Assembly: GCA_005776475.1 (NCBI GenBank)
Contig: SXPB01000130.1
Span: forward strand, 1-42,032
Length of the DNA: 42,032 nucleotides
Origin: Planctomycetia bacterium
GTDB taxonomy: Bacteria; Planctomycetota; UBA1135; UBA2386
Direction of reading: 5' to 3'
In this document: one piece after another, positions 21,115 through 29,867 of the stretch
Layout: every line of letters begins with the position of its first letter
How positions within the stretch are numbered: the stretch's first letter is position 1
Translations under genes and position numbers: made by a program
The notes under the pieces: model-generated
Seen by the model: the letters and a program-made list of their open reading frames with translations, nothing else
Databases searched by the model: none
What the model was told of the DNA's origin: nothing

Positions 21115-23337
21115 ATGAACGGCTTTGGCTCATCACTGGCGCACCCTGACTGGCCAAGAACAACTGCGTTCGCCGCCATTCAAAGCATCGCTGCTGCGAC
21201 ACTGTTGATGTCGCACTTGCCAGCGCAGACCTCAACCAGATCGTGGGGTGCTCAGTGCTTCGACACGAGGGCTTTTGATTCTCCGGCCACCCAAGTGGTG
21301 GCCTATGCGTCCGCAACCGTTGTATTGAGTGCCGGTGGGCGCCTCTTCGCAAACGGAATAAACTCGGAGAGGCGCTGCGACACCCCTGAACCCCCTCAGG
21401 GAAGGGTGTTTGTTGATTGCGCTCCTGACGTCGGCCTCCTGGACGACGGCACCATTGTTCAATGGGGCGACCCCATCATCCATGTTGCGCCACCTCTACC
21501 GCCTAACATGAGGTACACACGGATGTCCGCATCCGGAAACATGCTCATGCGATCCGATGGAGCGCTGATGCTCTGGGGGGCTAACAACTATGGCCAGGCG
21601 ACTTTGCCGCCCCTTCCTGGCGGTACAACGGTCATCGATTTCGAATCCAACAGCCAAACCTCGTGCGTGCGTGTGTCAAACGGCACCTGGCTCTTGTTCG
21701 GTCGCAACAACACCGGCCAATGCAACGCTCCAACTCCACCGTCAGGCACTACGTACACAAAGATGGCGTTGGGGTCATTCCACTCTCTGGGCCTTCGATC
21801 AGACGGGGCCGTCGTGGGTTGGGGTGGAAATGGATTTCCGTTTCTGTTTCCGATTCCGACGCTGCCACCGGGTGCGACGTACCAAGACTGCGCAGCAGGG
21901 CGCTATCACAGCCTGGCATTGCGTTCGGATGGTGTAATTGTGGGATGGGGCGACAACCAATTCGGCCAGTGCGACGCACCGTCTCTGCCAGCAGGAACCG
22001 CGTGCATCCAGCTTTCCTGTGGCATTTGGCACAGCGCTGCACTCCTGTCGGACGGGCGTGTGCTGACCTGGGGTGACGAAGCCTTCTGGGCGTCGGGAAT
22101 CCCAACGCTGCCAACAGCGACCACCCCATTCACCGTCCGCCACCTCGACATGGCCATCGGCGCATCCGACGGCGTCGTCGTCTACTCCGATGGCCGCGCC
22201 GCCGGCTGGGGATCAGGCCCCGGCGCCGCTATTCCCCTCCTGCCGCCGGGCGTGCGCTATCGCCGCGTCGAAGCGAATCTCGGCCACATGTTCGGACTCG
22301 GATCCGACGGCCGCCTGTACGGATGGGGCGACAACCTCTCCGGCCAACTCAACGTCCCACCACCGCCCACCGGCACTTCGTACATCGACTTCGCCCTTGG
22401 CCGCTACCACACCGTCGCCGTGCGCTCCGACGGCCAGGCCACAGCCGTCGGCAGCAACACCTACAACCAATGTGCCGTACCGGCCCTGCCGACCGGCGTG
22501 CATTACGTGAAGGCCACAGCCGACTTCTACAAGACCGCGTTGCTGCGTTCCGACGGCCAAATCGCCATCGCCGGCGCCGGCTTCACTTCCACGGGCGTGC
22601 AGATCCCGCCCCTCCCGCCGGGTCTTGCCTACGTCGATGTCGCCCTCGGCGACCAGCCTTTCGCCGCAATCCGTTCGGACGGCACCGGCGTTGAGTGGGG
22701 CTTCGTGCCAGGCAGTTCGAGCTACATCCTGCCGGTGCCCGCGTTGCCGACCGGCGTCAGCTACGTCGATGTCGAATGCGCCGATCTGCACTGCGCCTGG
22801 CGGCGATCCGACGGCCAGGTGGTGATGTCAGGCTATGGGAACGGTGGCTACGCGTGGCTCGCCGCCGTTCGCCCGCTCGATCCGGGCACTTCGTATCTCG
22901 GCATCGCTGCCCGTTACGGATCCACCATCGCACGCGTCGGCCCGACCAGCACCTACGTGTCCTACGCCGCAGGCTGCGCCGGTTCGCGCCCGGCGACGCG
23001 GCTCATCCCGCGCGACACGCCTCGCATCGGTCGCGAACTCGAAGTCCGCCTGTTCGACCTGCCCCAGCACATCGCGATCATCGCCATGGGCATGCAACCG
23101 GCGACGCCGATCGATCTCGCATTCCTCGGCCTGCCCAGCTGCCTCTGGCGCACCAACCTCGATGCGACAGCAGGGCTCGTTGGAGCGAACTCGCAGGCGG
23201 TGTGGAAGATGCCGATTCCCGATCTACCAGCTCTCGTCGGCATCCACTTCTTCCAGCAGGCGCTCGTGCTCGATTCCGCCAGCCCCGCCGGATTCGTCGT
23301 CTCCGACGCGGCAGAGGGCATCGTTGGCTATCCCTGA
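21115..23337 (+). CDS. Secreted RCC1-repeat protein (start uncertain; ORF open from 21055)
   Basis: Repeated LRSDGxVVGWGDNxFGQCDAPSLPAGT...GxxHSxAL units, e.g. SLALRSDGVIVGWGDNQFGQCDAPSLPAG and LGSDGRLYGWGDNLSGQLNVPPPPTG. Confidence 0.85.
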   Translation: MNGFGSSLAHPDWPRTTAFAAIQSIAAATLLMSHLPAQTSTRSWGAQCFDTRAFDSPATQVVAYASATVVLSAGGRLFANGINSERRCDTPEPPQGRVFVDCAPDVGLLDDGTIVQWGDPIIHVAPPLPPNMRYTRMSASGNMLMRSDGALMLWGANNYGQATLPPLPGGTTVIDFESNSQTSCVRVSNGTWLLFGRNNTGQCNAPTPPSGTTYTKMALGSFHSLGLRSDGAVVGWGGNGFPFLFPIPTLPPGATYQDCAAGRYHSLALRSDGVIVGWGDNQFGQCDAPSLPAGTACIQLSCGIWHSAALLSDGRVLTWGDEAFWASGIPTLPTATTPFTVRHLDMAIGASDGVVVYSDGRAAGWGSGPGAAIPLLPPGVRYRRVEANLGHMFGLGSDGRLYGWGDNLSGQLNVPPPPTGTSYIDFALGRYHTVAVRSDGQATAVGSNTYNQCAVPALPTGVHYVKATADFYKTALLRSDGQIAIAGAGFTSTGVQIPPLPPGLAYVDVALGDQPFAAIRSDGTGVEWGFVPGSSSYILPVPALPTGVSYVDVECADLHCAWRRSDGQVVMSGYGNGGYAWLAAVRPLDPGTSYLGIAARYGSTIARVGPTSTYVSYAAGCAGSRPATRLIPRDTPRIGRELEVRLFDLPQHIAIIAMGMQPATPIDLAFLGLPSCLWRTNLDATAGLVGANSQAVWKMPIPDLPALVGIHFFQQALVLDSASPAGFVVSDAAEGIVGYP

Positions 23338-23363
23338 GTTTCGCGCGGCACCCGTTGCCGCCG

Positions 23364-23369
23364 TACGGT
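23364..23369 (+). promoter_or_regulatory. TACGGT -10-like box exactly 6 nt before ATG (23376)
   Basis: gccg-TACGGT-gacgcc-ATG. Confidence 0.42.
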
Positions 23370-23375
23370 GACGCC

Positions 23376-23840
23376 ATGAAGACTCTCGCCTTGCTGCTTT
23401 CCTGCATGCTCGTCGCTGCGTGCACCACAGCACGGGCCACCGATCCGAACGTGGCCGCCGTCGGTGCCCGCATCCACGCCGCATGGAACGAGCACATCCG
23501 TGCCGCCAAGGCCCGTGACCTCCCCGGTGTGATGGCCCTCTACACCGACGACGCCGTGTACGCGATCGCCGACAACCCGCTGCGCCGCGGCCGTGCCGAA
23601 CTCGAAGCGATGGAGCAGCAGGGCATGGCCAGCAACGAAGTGCTCGCGGCGACCCACACCACGCAGTCGCTGCGCGTGCTCGGCGACCACGCCTTCGAAC
23701 TCGGCACCATCGAAGGCGACGTCGCCGCGAACGGGCAACCCGCGCAACACGTCGTGTTCCACTACGTGGCCGAGTGGCGAGCCGCGCCCGATGGCGCCTG
23801 GCGCATCGCGCACCTCGTGGGCCGCATGGCACCGCGCTGA
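23376..23840 (+). CDS. SnoaL-like / DUF4440 (NTF2-fold) lipoprotein
   Basis: MKTLALLLSCMLVAACTTA lipobox; IRAAKARDLPGVMALYTDDAVYAIADNPLRRGRAELEA...YVAEWRAAPDGAWRIAHLVGR. Confidence 0.8.
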   Translation: MKTLALLLSCMLVAACTTARATDPNVAAVGARIHAAWNEHIRAAKARDLPGVMALYTDDAVYAIADNPLRRGRAELEAMEQQGMASNEVLAATHTTQSLRVLGDHAFELGTIEGDVAANGQPAQHVVFHYVAEWRAAPDGAWRIAHLVGRMAPR

Positions 23841-23852
23841 GGGCGTTCGCGT

Positions 23853-24530
23853 CTAACGCGCGAGCAGAAGCACGTCGTCGAGTTGCACGAGCCGCGCGGC
23901 ACCGGCTGCCCGCAACCGTTCGGCGTGGGCTTCCGCCCCGATGCCGTGCGGTGCAATCGCGAGAGGAACCACTGCGGCCGCACGCGCGGCCGTGACGTCG
24001 CTCGGGTTGTCGCCGACCATCCACGCGGTCGCCGCACCAAGCCGCTGCAGCGCGAGCCGCACCGGGAACGGATCCGGCTTGCCGGGCCCATCCTCATCGC
24101 CGACCACCGTGCGCACGAACGGCTGCAACCCGTGCCGCGCGAGCACCGACTCGGCAAGTCGACGCGGGCAACTGGTCACCACCCCCAGCGGCCAACGCGC
24201 GGCCAGCGCCTGAACCGTGGCCACGTTCGCGAGTGCACGTCGTCGTTCGATGTCGGCGAGCACCCCGTCGAGGTCGAGCAACAGAGCCTGCGGCGCCAAC
24301 GCCGCCTGCACCGCGTGCTGCAGCCGGGCGTCGCCGGCGGCGTCGTCGGGCACGCGCAGACGCAGCCCATCCTTGGCCAAGGACGAAGCGATGCCGAGCC
24401 CACGCAGCGCATCGTGCAGCCAAGCCGGGTCGCGACCGGAGACCAGCACGCCATCACCCTCGGCGACCGCGAGCAGGCCCAACGCACGCCACTGCGCCAC
24501 CATCGCCGCAGCGCCCGGCCGCACCGTCAT
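23853..24530 (-). CDS. HAD-superfamily phosphatase with a short N-terminal extension
   Basis: HAD motifs LLLDLDGVLADIE, VVTSCPRR, GKPDPFPVRLALQRLG, WMVGDNPSDVTAARAAA. ~70-aa N-terminal extension before motif I. Confidence 0.85.
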   Translation of the reverse strand: MTVRPGAAAMVAQWRALGLLAVAEGDGVLVSGRDPAWLHDALRGLGIASSLAKDGLRLRVPDDAAGDARLQHAVQAALAPQALLLDLDGVLADIERRRALANVATVQALAARWPLGVVTSCPRRLAESVLARHGLQPFVRTVVGDEDGPGKPDPFPVRLALQRLGAATAWMVGDNPSDVTAARAAAVVPLAIAPHGIGAEAHAERLRAAGAARLVQLDDVLLLAR

Positions 24531-26599
24531 CGCCGGCTCGCGCGCTGGCCGCCGAGGAACTGCCAGATCGCCTCGAACTGCTGCGCACCGTCGCCGCCGA
24601 GCACATCGGTGAACGCCGACTTGCCGCCCGGCGCGAAGTTCGGCATGCGCGAGTCGGGATCAAGTCGCATCGGGTTCGCCAGCCACCGCGTGTAGTACTC
24701 GTGCCGCAGCCGCCCGCGCGACGTCAGCAACTCGATGCCTTCGCGTTCGAACACCTGCGCCGCGGGCTTGTCGCCGAGCGCGTGGCAATTCGTGCATGCG
24801 AAGCCCGTGCCCTGCCCGAGCAGACGTTCGCCGTGCAACGCGATCTGCGCATTCGGCGGCGACGGCAGTTCGTCGGCCTGGCCGTAGCCGTGTTCGCGCA
24901 CGAGCCCATGCGCGATCGCCGTGCCATCGTGCGGGAACGCCGGCATGCGCGCCGACAGCCACGGCCGCGGCGACTTCTCCTGGCCGAGCACGAAGCGTTC
25001 GATCCACGACGGCTGCAACTTGCTGCCGACCCACGTCAGCGCCGGCACGCCTTGGGCCGCCGGATCCTGCTCCTTCGGCAACGGCGTGGTGCTGCCTTCG
25101 CGCGCGACCCACTGCGCCCACGTCGACGGCTTGCCATCGAGGGCGTGGCAGGCGACACAACGGTCGGCGACCACGTGCCGGCTGGCGTAGTCGAGCGGCG
25201 AACGATGGAACGGCGCCGTTTCGGCGTGCGCGAGGAACGCGCGCAACGCCGACCGCTGCGCGGCGGACAAGCCGTGGTCGGGAACTCCCGCCGCGGGCAC
25301 GTCACTGAGGCAGCCACGCTCGGGCTTGCAGTTGGCGAGCCGCGGCCACGGCCGATCGACCGGCGGCAGGTCGAGCGAATGGCACACGACACACCCGTGC
25401 TTCTGCGCCGCATGCTTGCCGGCCACCGCGTCGCCGCGGCTCTCTGGCAACACCGGCGTCGCCTGCGCCATCAAGAACGCCGCCACGTGCGACGCTTCTT
25501 CGAGCGACAAGCGCAGGTTCGGCATGCGCACGTGCGGATGGAAGCGCCGCGGGTCCTGCAGGTACTCGATGAGTGCTGGCGCATGCCACTTCGCCGGCAC
25601 GAAGTGCAACGGAATGCGCGCCGCGAGCGCACCCGTTCCGGGCTCCTCGCCCGCGGGCACGTGGCACGCGACGCAGCCGAGTTGCCGGAACCGCGCCTTG
25701 CCCTGCTGCACCGCGTCGTCGGCGAACGGAAGCGCCGCGGGTGCCGGCGCGAGGCTCACCAACCACGCGGCGAGGTCGTGGCATTCCTGCTCGCTTGCCG
25801 CGACCTTCGGCATCGTCGCATCGGCACGGAACGCACGCGGGTCGCGCAACCAGGCGGCAATCCAATCGGCGCGCAACCGCGCTCCCGACTGGCGCAGGTC
25901 GGGGCCACTCTGGTCGAGCTCGGCATACGCCGACTCGCCGATGCGCCGCTCGGCGAACTCGTGGCAACGCGCACAACGGCGTTCGGCGAACAGGTGCATG
26001 CCCACGCGGCGATCTTCGCCCGCGAGCAGCTCGGGCGAATCGGGCGACGACAACTGCTCCGGGGCAATCGGCTCGAAACCGAAGTCGGATCCGGACCAGA
26101 ACAGCCGGAACTGGCCATCCCCCATCGCCGTGCTCTCGAACTGCACGGTGAGCTGGTTCGCGCCCTTCTTCAGGCGCACCGGGTCCTTGGTCTCGATCGG
26201 CTTGCCGGGCCGCAGCGTGTCGGCGAGCACGACTTCGTCGTTCACGGTGAACTTGACCGAACCACGCCCGTCGATGCGGAAGCGGCAGCGGTCGCGTGCC
26301 GGCAACGTCACCGTCGCCGCATAGGTGGCGCGGAACATGCCGGGCTGCAAGAACGGCGTCGCGGTCTCGCCGCGTTCGACCGCGAGCGACAACAGCCGCG
26401 CGCGCTGCACCTGCACCTGCTTCTTCGCGTCCGCCGGACCCACCCGTTCGAAGGTGACCGCCACGCCGGGCGCCATCGCCGGCGGCGTTGGCGCCGCAGT
26501 CACCGGCGCCGCCGGCGGCGGATCCTGCCGCCCCGCGACCACCGACCAGCCGATCGTCGTGAGGGCGTACGCCAACCCGACCACGAAAGGCGCGCGCAC
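24527..26599 (-). CDS. Pentaheme c-type cytochrome with N-terminal PA14-like domain
   Basis: Five CxxCH motifs: CARCH, CVACH, CVVCH, CVACH, CTNCH. N-terminal PA14-like region CRFRIDGRGSVKFTVNDEVVLADTLRPGK...LFWSGSDFGFEP. Confidence 0.88.
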   Translation of the reverse strand: MRAPFVVGLAYALTTIGWSVVAGRQDPPPAAPVTAAPTPPAMAPGVAVTFERVGPADAKKQVQVQRARLLSLAVERGETATPFLQPGMFRATYAATVTLPARDRCRFRIDGRGSVKFTVNDEVVLADTLRPGKPIETKDPVRLKKGANQLTVQFESTAMGDGQFRLFWSGSDFGFEPIAPEQLSSPDSPELLAGEDRRVGMHLFAERRCARCHEFAERRIGESAYAELDQSGPDLRQSGARLRADWIAAWLRDPRAFRADATMPKVAASEQECHDLAAWLVSLAPAPAALPFADDAVQQGKARFRQLGCVACHVPAGEEPGTGALAARIPLHFVPAKWHAPALIEYLQDPRRFHPHVRMPNLRLSLEEASHVAAFLMAQATPVLPESRGDAVAGKHAAQKHGCVVCHSLDLPPVDRPWPRLANCKPERGCLSDVPAAGVPDHGLSAAQRSALRAFLAHAETAPFHRSPLDYASRHVVADRCVACHALDGKPSTWAQWVAREGSTTPLPKEQDPAAQGVPALTWVGSKLQPSWIERFVLGQEKSPRPWLSARMPAFPHDGTAIAHGLVREHGYGQADELPSPPNAQIALHGERLLGQGTGFACTNCHALGDKPAAQVFEREGIELLTSRGRLRHEYYTRWLANPMRLDPDSRMPNFAPGGKSAFTDVLGGDGAQQFEAIWQFLGGQRASRR

Positions 26600-26600
26600 G

Positions 26601-29516
26601 TCAGCGCTCCGTCGGGAAACCCGCGTCCTTGCCCAGCACGTGGATCGACGCGTGCACTTCGCCCTTCAACTCGCGGCCGTCCTTGGCGTCGAGGTTCCAG
26701 GTCAACTTCAGTTGGTTCACGACGCGCATGCCGTCGACCTTGACGAACACCGTGCGGCCGTCCGGCGACAGCGTCGCCGCCGTGACCTTCAACGCATCGC
26801 GGTTGGGCTTGCCCTGTTCGACCACGCGTTCCGGCTGCAGCAACGACAGCTCGGGCGAGCCGTACTTCGGCGAGTACTGGTAGTTCCAGATCTCGACGCC
26901 CCAGTTCTCGGCATCGGCCGCGGTCTCGGCATCGAGCGGCTCCGCGAAGGTCAGGTAGACACCCTGATCACTGGTGCGCCAACCGACCGGCATGCCATGC
27001 GGCGCCGCGGTGCGACGCACCCGATGGAAGCCGCCTTCGCGCGCCGCGCTCGTCTGCCAGCCCTGCAAGCCGATCACGTACAGCTGGCCGTCCTTCTGCG
27101 AGAAGCGACCGCGCATGCAGCTCGACGAGAAGTTCGCCGGCAGCCGCGTCACGCCGCCCTGCACGACGCCGTCGACCTCTTCCTTCAACACGAGGTAGGT
27201 CGAGCAGGTGCCGTACGACTGGTGCAGCAGGCGACCGTCGAGATCAGCCCATGCCTTGCCGGTGACCCACACCTGGCCACCGCTCGAGTTGTCGATCTCC
27301 ATCGGCATCCAGCACAACGGCAGGTCGGGCTGGTCCGGCACCGGCGACCGGTGCGCGGTGTCCTTGACGCCGGCGTAGTAGCCGGGCTTCGTGATCCAGT
27401 TGAGCCGGCAACGCGGCATGAACGTGCCCTCGTTGTCGCCCGACGTCACGATGCCCGTCGGCGACACGCCAAGGCCGTTCGGCGCGCGCAGCCCCGTCGC
27501 GAAGGTCTCGATGCGCGAACCGTCGCGCGACACGCGCAGAATCGCGCCGTGGTGCGGCACGATCTTCATGAAGCCGCGGCCACCCGGGTTCACCGGCGCG
27601 CCCTTGCTGAAGTAGAAGTTGCCTTCGGCGTCGGTCTGCAGGTCGAACGCGAACTCGTGGAACGCGGGCGTGATGTAGACCTGGTTGTTGAAGCACTCGT
27701 AGTGGTCGGCTTCGCCATCGCCATTGCGATCGTGCAGCTTGGTCAGGCCGTCGCGACCGTGCACGACGACGACGTCGTCGATGATGCGCAGACCGAGCGG
27801 ATCGAACAGACCGGTCGCGAAACGTCGCCATTCGAGGCGATCGAGGTCGTCGTCGATGCCCGACACCACCCACACGTCGCCGTTCCACGTCGACACCGCG
27901 GCGCGACCATCGGCGAAAAAGTCGAACGCACCCGTGCGCATGCGCGACTGGAAGCGGTTGTCGAACGGGATCGTGATCGTGTCCACCGCGAACGCACTGG
28001 TGTCGGCGGCGCGCTCACCCTTGGTCACGATCGCCTCGCCCCAACGCGGCTTGGACGGCTCGCTCGGCAGCGCCGCCACTTCGGCCGGCTTCGTCATCTC
28101 CGGCATCACCGCCGCCAGCACCTTCTCGTCACCGGCCGCGTGCAGCAGTTGCAGGCGCAGCGGTTGTTCGTGCGCCGGGACCTGCAGCAGGATGCGCGCC
28201 CCGTCGACGACCAGTTCGGCGCCGGCCGAGCCGTGCAACAAGCACACCAGGTTCTGGCGCGGCCGGCCGACGCTGTCGACATCGGCGCGCTTGTCGCCGG
28301 CGAACACGTCGATCTCGGAGAAGAACGCGCTGCCACTGCGCACGACGAACAGCAGGTGCCGCCAGTTGCCGAGGCCGTTGTCCTGCGCGATGCCAACCCC
28401 GTGCTTGTCGCCTTCGCCGAGCCGATCGGAATCGACGCTCGCGATCTTTTTCCAGCCGGCCGCTTCGGCATCGGCCGCCGCGGCATCGGGCATCGCCGCC
28501 GCCGCACTGCCGAACACTTCGTACTGCTGCGTGCTGCGGTAGCCGGTGTGCCAGGTGAACGTGTTGATGCGGCTGACGTCGATGGCCTTGCCGAGATCGA
28601 CCAGGAAGCGGCCGTCGTCGGTCTCCTTGCCGTCGACCTTGTGCTTGTCGAACCACACGCTGCGTTGCCAATCGTCGCCGTTGGCAGCGCCTTCGCCATC
28701 GGCGAGCTTCTGCACCGAGGTCACGTCGCCTGCACCGTGCACCTTCGCGAACGCGGGCACGAACGCGATCGAGGCGCCGGTGCCGCTGCTCGCATCGAGC
28801 CAGTCGCTCTTCGCCGGGCCGCCCATCGGCAGCGTGTCCCAGCCGCGCGTCGTCGCCGCCAGTTCGACCAGCGCCGACACCTTCGGCTGCCACTGCAGCA
28901 ACGCCGCGCGCATGCCCGCCGCGACGGCGATCGAGCCGGAGCCGGAGCCGTCCGGGCCATCGAGCACCACCATCGTCTGCGCCACCTTCGACGGGCCGAG
29001 TTCGAGCGTGCGCGCCAACACCCGCGGGCCAGCCCCGGTGATCGCGTAGCTTTCGCGCACGTCCATCGCACCGATGCGGTAGCCGACCACGACGGCGTCG
29101 CCATCGAGCCACATGCCGCGATACACGCCGTGTTCGCGCGGCAACGGTCCATACGGAATCGCGCGCGGATCGCGCAGGTCGCCGCCGTTCGCCCAACCCG
29201 GACCGGGCTTCGTCTCCGCCAGCTTGAAGCCGCGCAAGGACGGCATCGGCCCATGCGAACCGTCGTAGGCGGTGCCGCGCAGCCGCAACCAACCATCGGT
29301 CCACGCCGCCGAGAGGCGCAGCAGTTCGGTGTCGAAGGCGACCGCGCCGGCGTCGCCGACGCGCACGACCAGACCCTTGTTGGTGGTGCCGGTGAGACCG
29401 CCGCCTTCGAACGTCGTCATCATCGCCGGCCCGTAGTCCATGGCGTACGGGCCCTTGTCCTGGGCGTTGGCGGTGGCGAGCAGAACCGGAATGACAGCGA
29501 CGAGCGGGGTCCGCAT
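26601..29516 (-). CDS. DUF6797-type secreted protein with sugar dehydrogenase/PVC-type beta-propeller region
   Basis: MRTPLVAVIPVLLATANAQDKGPYAMDYGPAMMTTFEGGG...; propeller segment GDVWVVSGIDDDLDRLEWRRFATGLFDPLGLRIIDDVVVVHGRDGLTKLHDRNGDGEADHYECF. No CxxCH. Family name from memory, not searched. Confidence 0.75.
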   Translation of the reverse strand: MRTPLVAVIPVLLATANAQDKGPYAMDYGPAMMTTFEGGGLTGTTNKGLVVRVGDAGAVAFDTELLRLSAAWTDGWLRLRGTAYDGSHGPMPSLRGFKLAETKPGPGWANGGDLRDPRAIPYGPLPREHGVYRGMWLDGDAVVVGYRIGAMDVRESYAITGAGPRVLARTLELGPSKVAQTMVVLDGPDGSGSGSIAVAAGMRAALLQWQPKVSALVELAATTRGWDTLPMGGPAKSDWLDASSGTGASIAFVPAFAKVHGAGDVTSVQKLADGEGAANGDDWQRSVWFDKHKVDGKETDDGRFLVDLGKAIDVSRINTFTWHTGYRSTQQYEVFGSAAAAMPDAAAADAEAAGWKKIASVDSDRLGEGDKHGVGIAQDNGLGNWRHLLFVVRSGSAFFSEIDVFAGDKRADVDSVGRPRQNLVCLLHGSAGAELVVDGARILLQVPAHEQPLRLQLLHAAGDEKVLAAVMPEMTKPAEVAALPSEPSKPRWGEAIVTKGERAADTSAFAVDTITIPFDNRFQSRMRTGAFDFFADGRAAVSTWNGDVWVVSGIDDDLDRLEWRRFATGLFDPLGLRIIDDVVVVHGRDGLTKLHDRNGDGEADHYECFNNQVYITPAFHEFAFDLQTDAEGNFYFSKGAPVNPGGRGFMKIVPHHGAILRVSRDGSRIETFATGLRAPNGLGVSPTGIVTSGDNEGTFMPRCRLNWITKPGYYAGVKDTAHRSPVPDQPDLPLCWMPMEIDNSSGGQVWVTGKAWADLDGRLLHQSYGTCSTYLVLKEEVDGVVQGGVTRLPANFSSSCMRGRFSQKDGQLYVIGLQGWQTSAAREGGFHRVRRTAAPHGMPVGWRTSDQGVYLTFAEPLDAETAADAENWGVEIWNYQYSPKYGSPELSLLQPERVVEQGKPNRDALKVTAATLSPDGRTVFVKVDGMRVVNQLKLTWNLDAKDGRELKGEVHASIHVLGKDAGFPTER

Positions 29517-29595
29517 GAGGCGGGCCATCTTACGGATCGTCCGCGCCAAGCAAGCGCCGGGATGGCCACCGATCGGAGGCGCGCCACAATCCGCA

Positions 29596-29614
29596 TTCCC
29601 AGGTAGACTGGGAA
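29596..29614. promoter_or_regulatory. Perfect 7-bp inverted repeat TTCCCAG-GTAGA-CTGGGAA directly before the antitoxin ATG
   Basis: Direct reading. It encloses the TAGACT -10-like box (29604-29609) and ends 1 nt before ATG 29616. Confidence 0.6.
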
Positions 29615-29615
29615 C

Positions 29616-29867
29616 ATGCCGACTGCCCACATCCCCTACGACGACAAGTTGCTGGCGGCGAGCGGTCGCTCCGCGGCCGAGATGGAACGCGAGTTCCGCC
29701 TACTGCTCGCAGCGAAGATGTACGAGCTGGGACGCCTCTCTCTCGGCTATGCCGCGGAACTGGCCGGACGCAGCAAGGCCGACTTCCTGTTCGATCTCGC
29801 ACCGCTCGGCGTTTCGATCCTGAACTTCGGCATCGACGACCTGAAGCACGAAATCCATGGCGCGTGA
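29616..29867 (+). CDS. UPF0175 family antitoxin-like protein
   Basis: MPTAHIPYDDKLLAASGRSAAEMEREFRLLLAAKMYELGRLSLGYAAELAGRSKADFLFDLAPLGVSILNFGIDDLKHEI: UPF0175-like pattern. Confidence 0.82.
   Translation: MPTAHIPYDDKLLAASGRSAAEMEREFRLLLAAKMYELGRLSLGYAAELAGRSKADFLFDLAPLGVSILNFGIDDLKHEIHGA

Noticed and set aside
21115-23337. Eukaryotic origin of the RCC1 protein
   Set aside because: RCC1-type repeats are common in bacterial secreted proteins; the signal peptide-like start and shared C-terminal tail fit the host.
26325-29606. 1093-aa plus-strand ORF opposite the DUF6797-type gene
   Set aside because: Shadow ORF; Arg/His/Val-rich with no domains, while the minus strand has signal peptide and propeller motifs.
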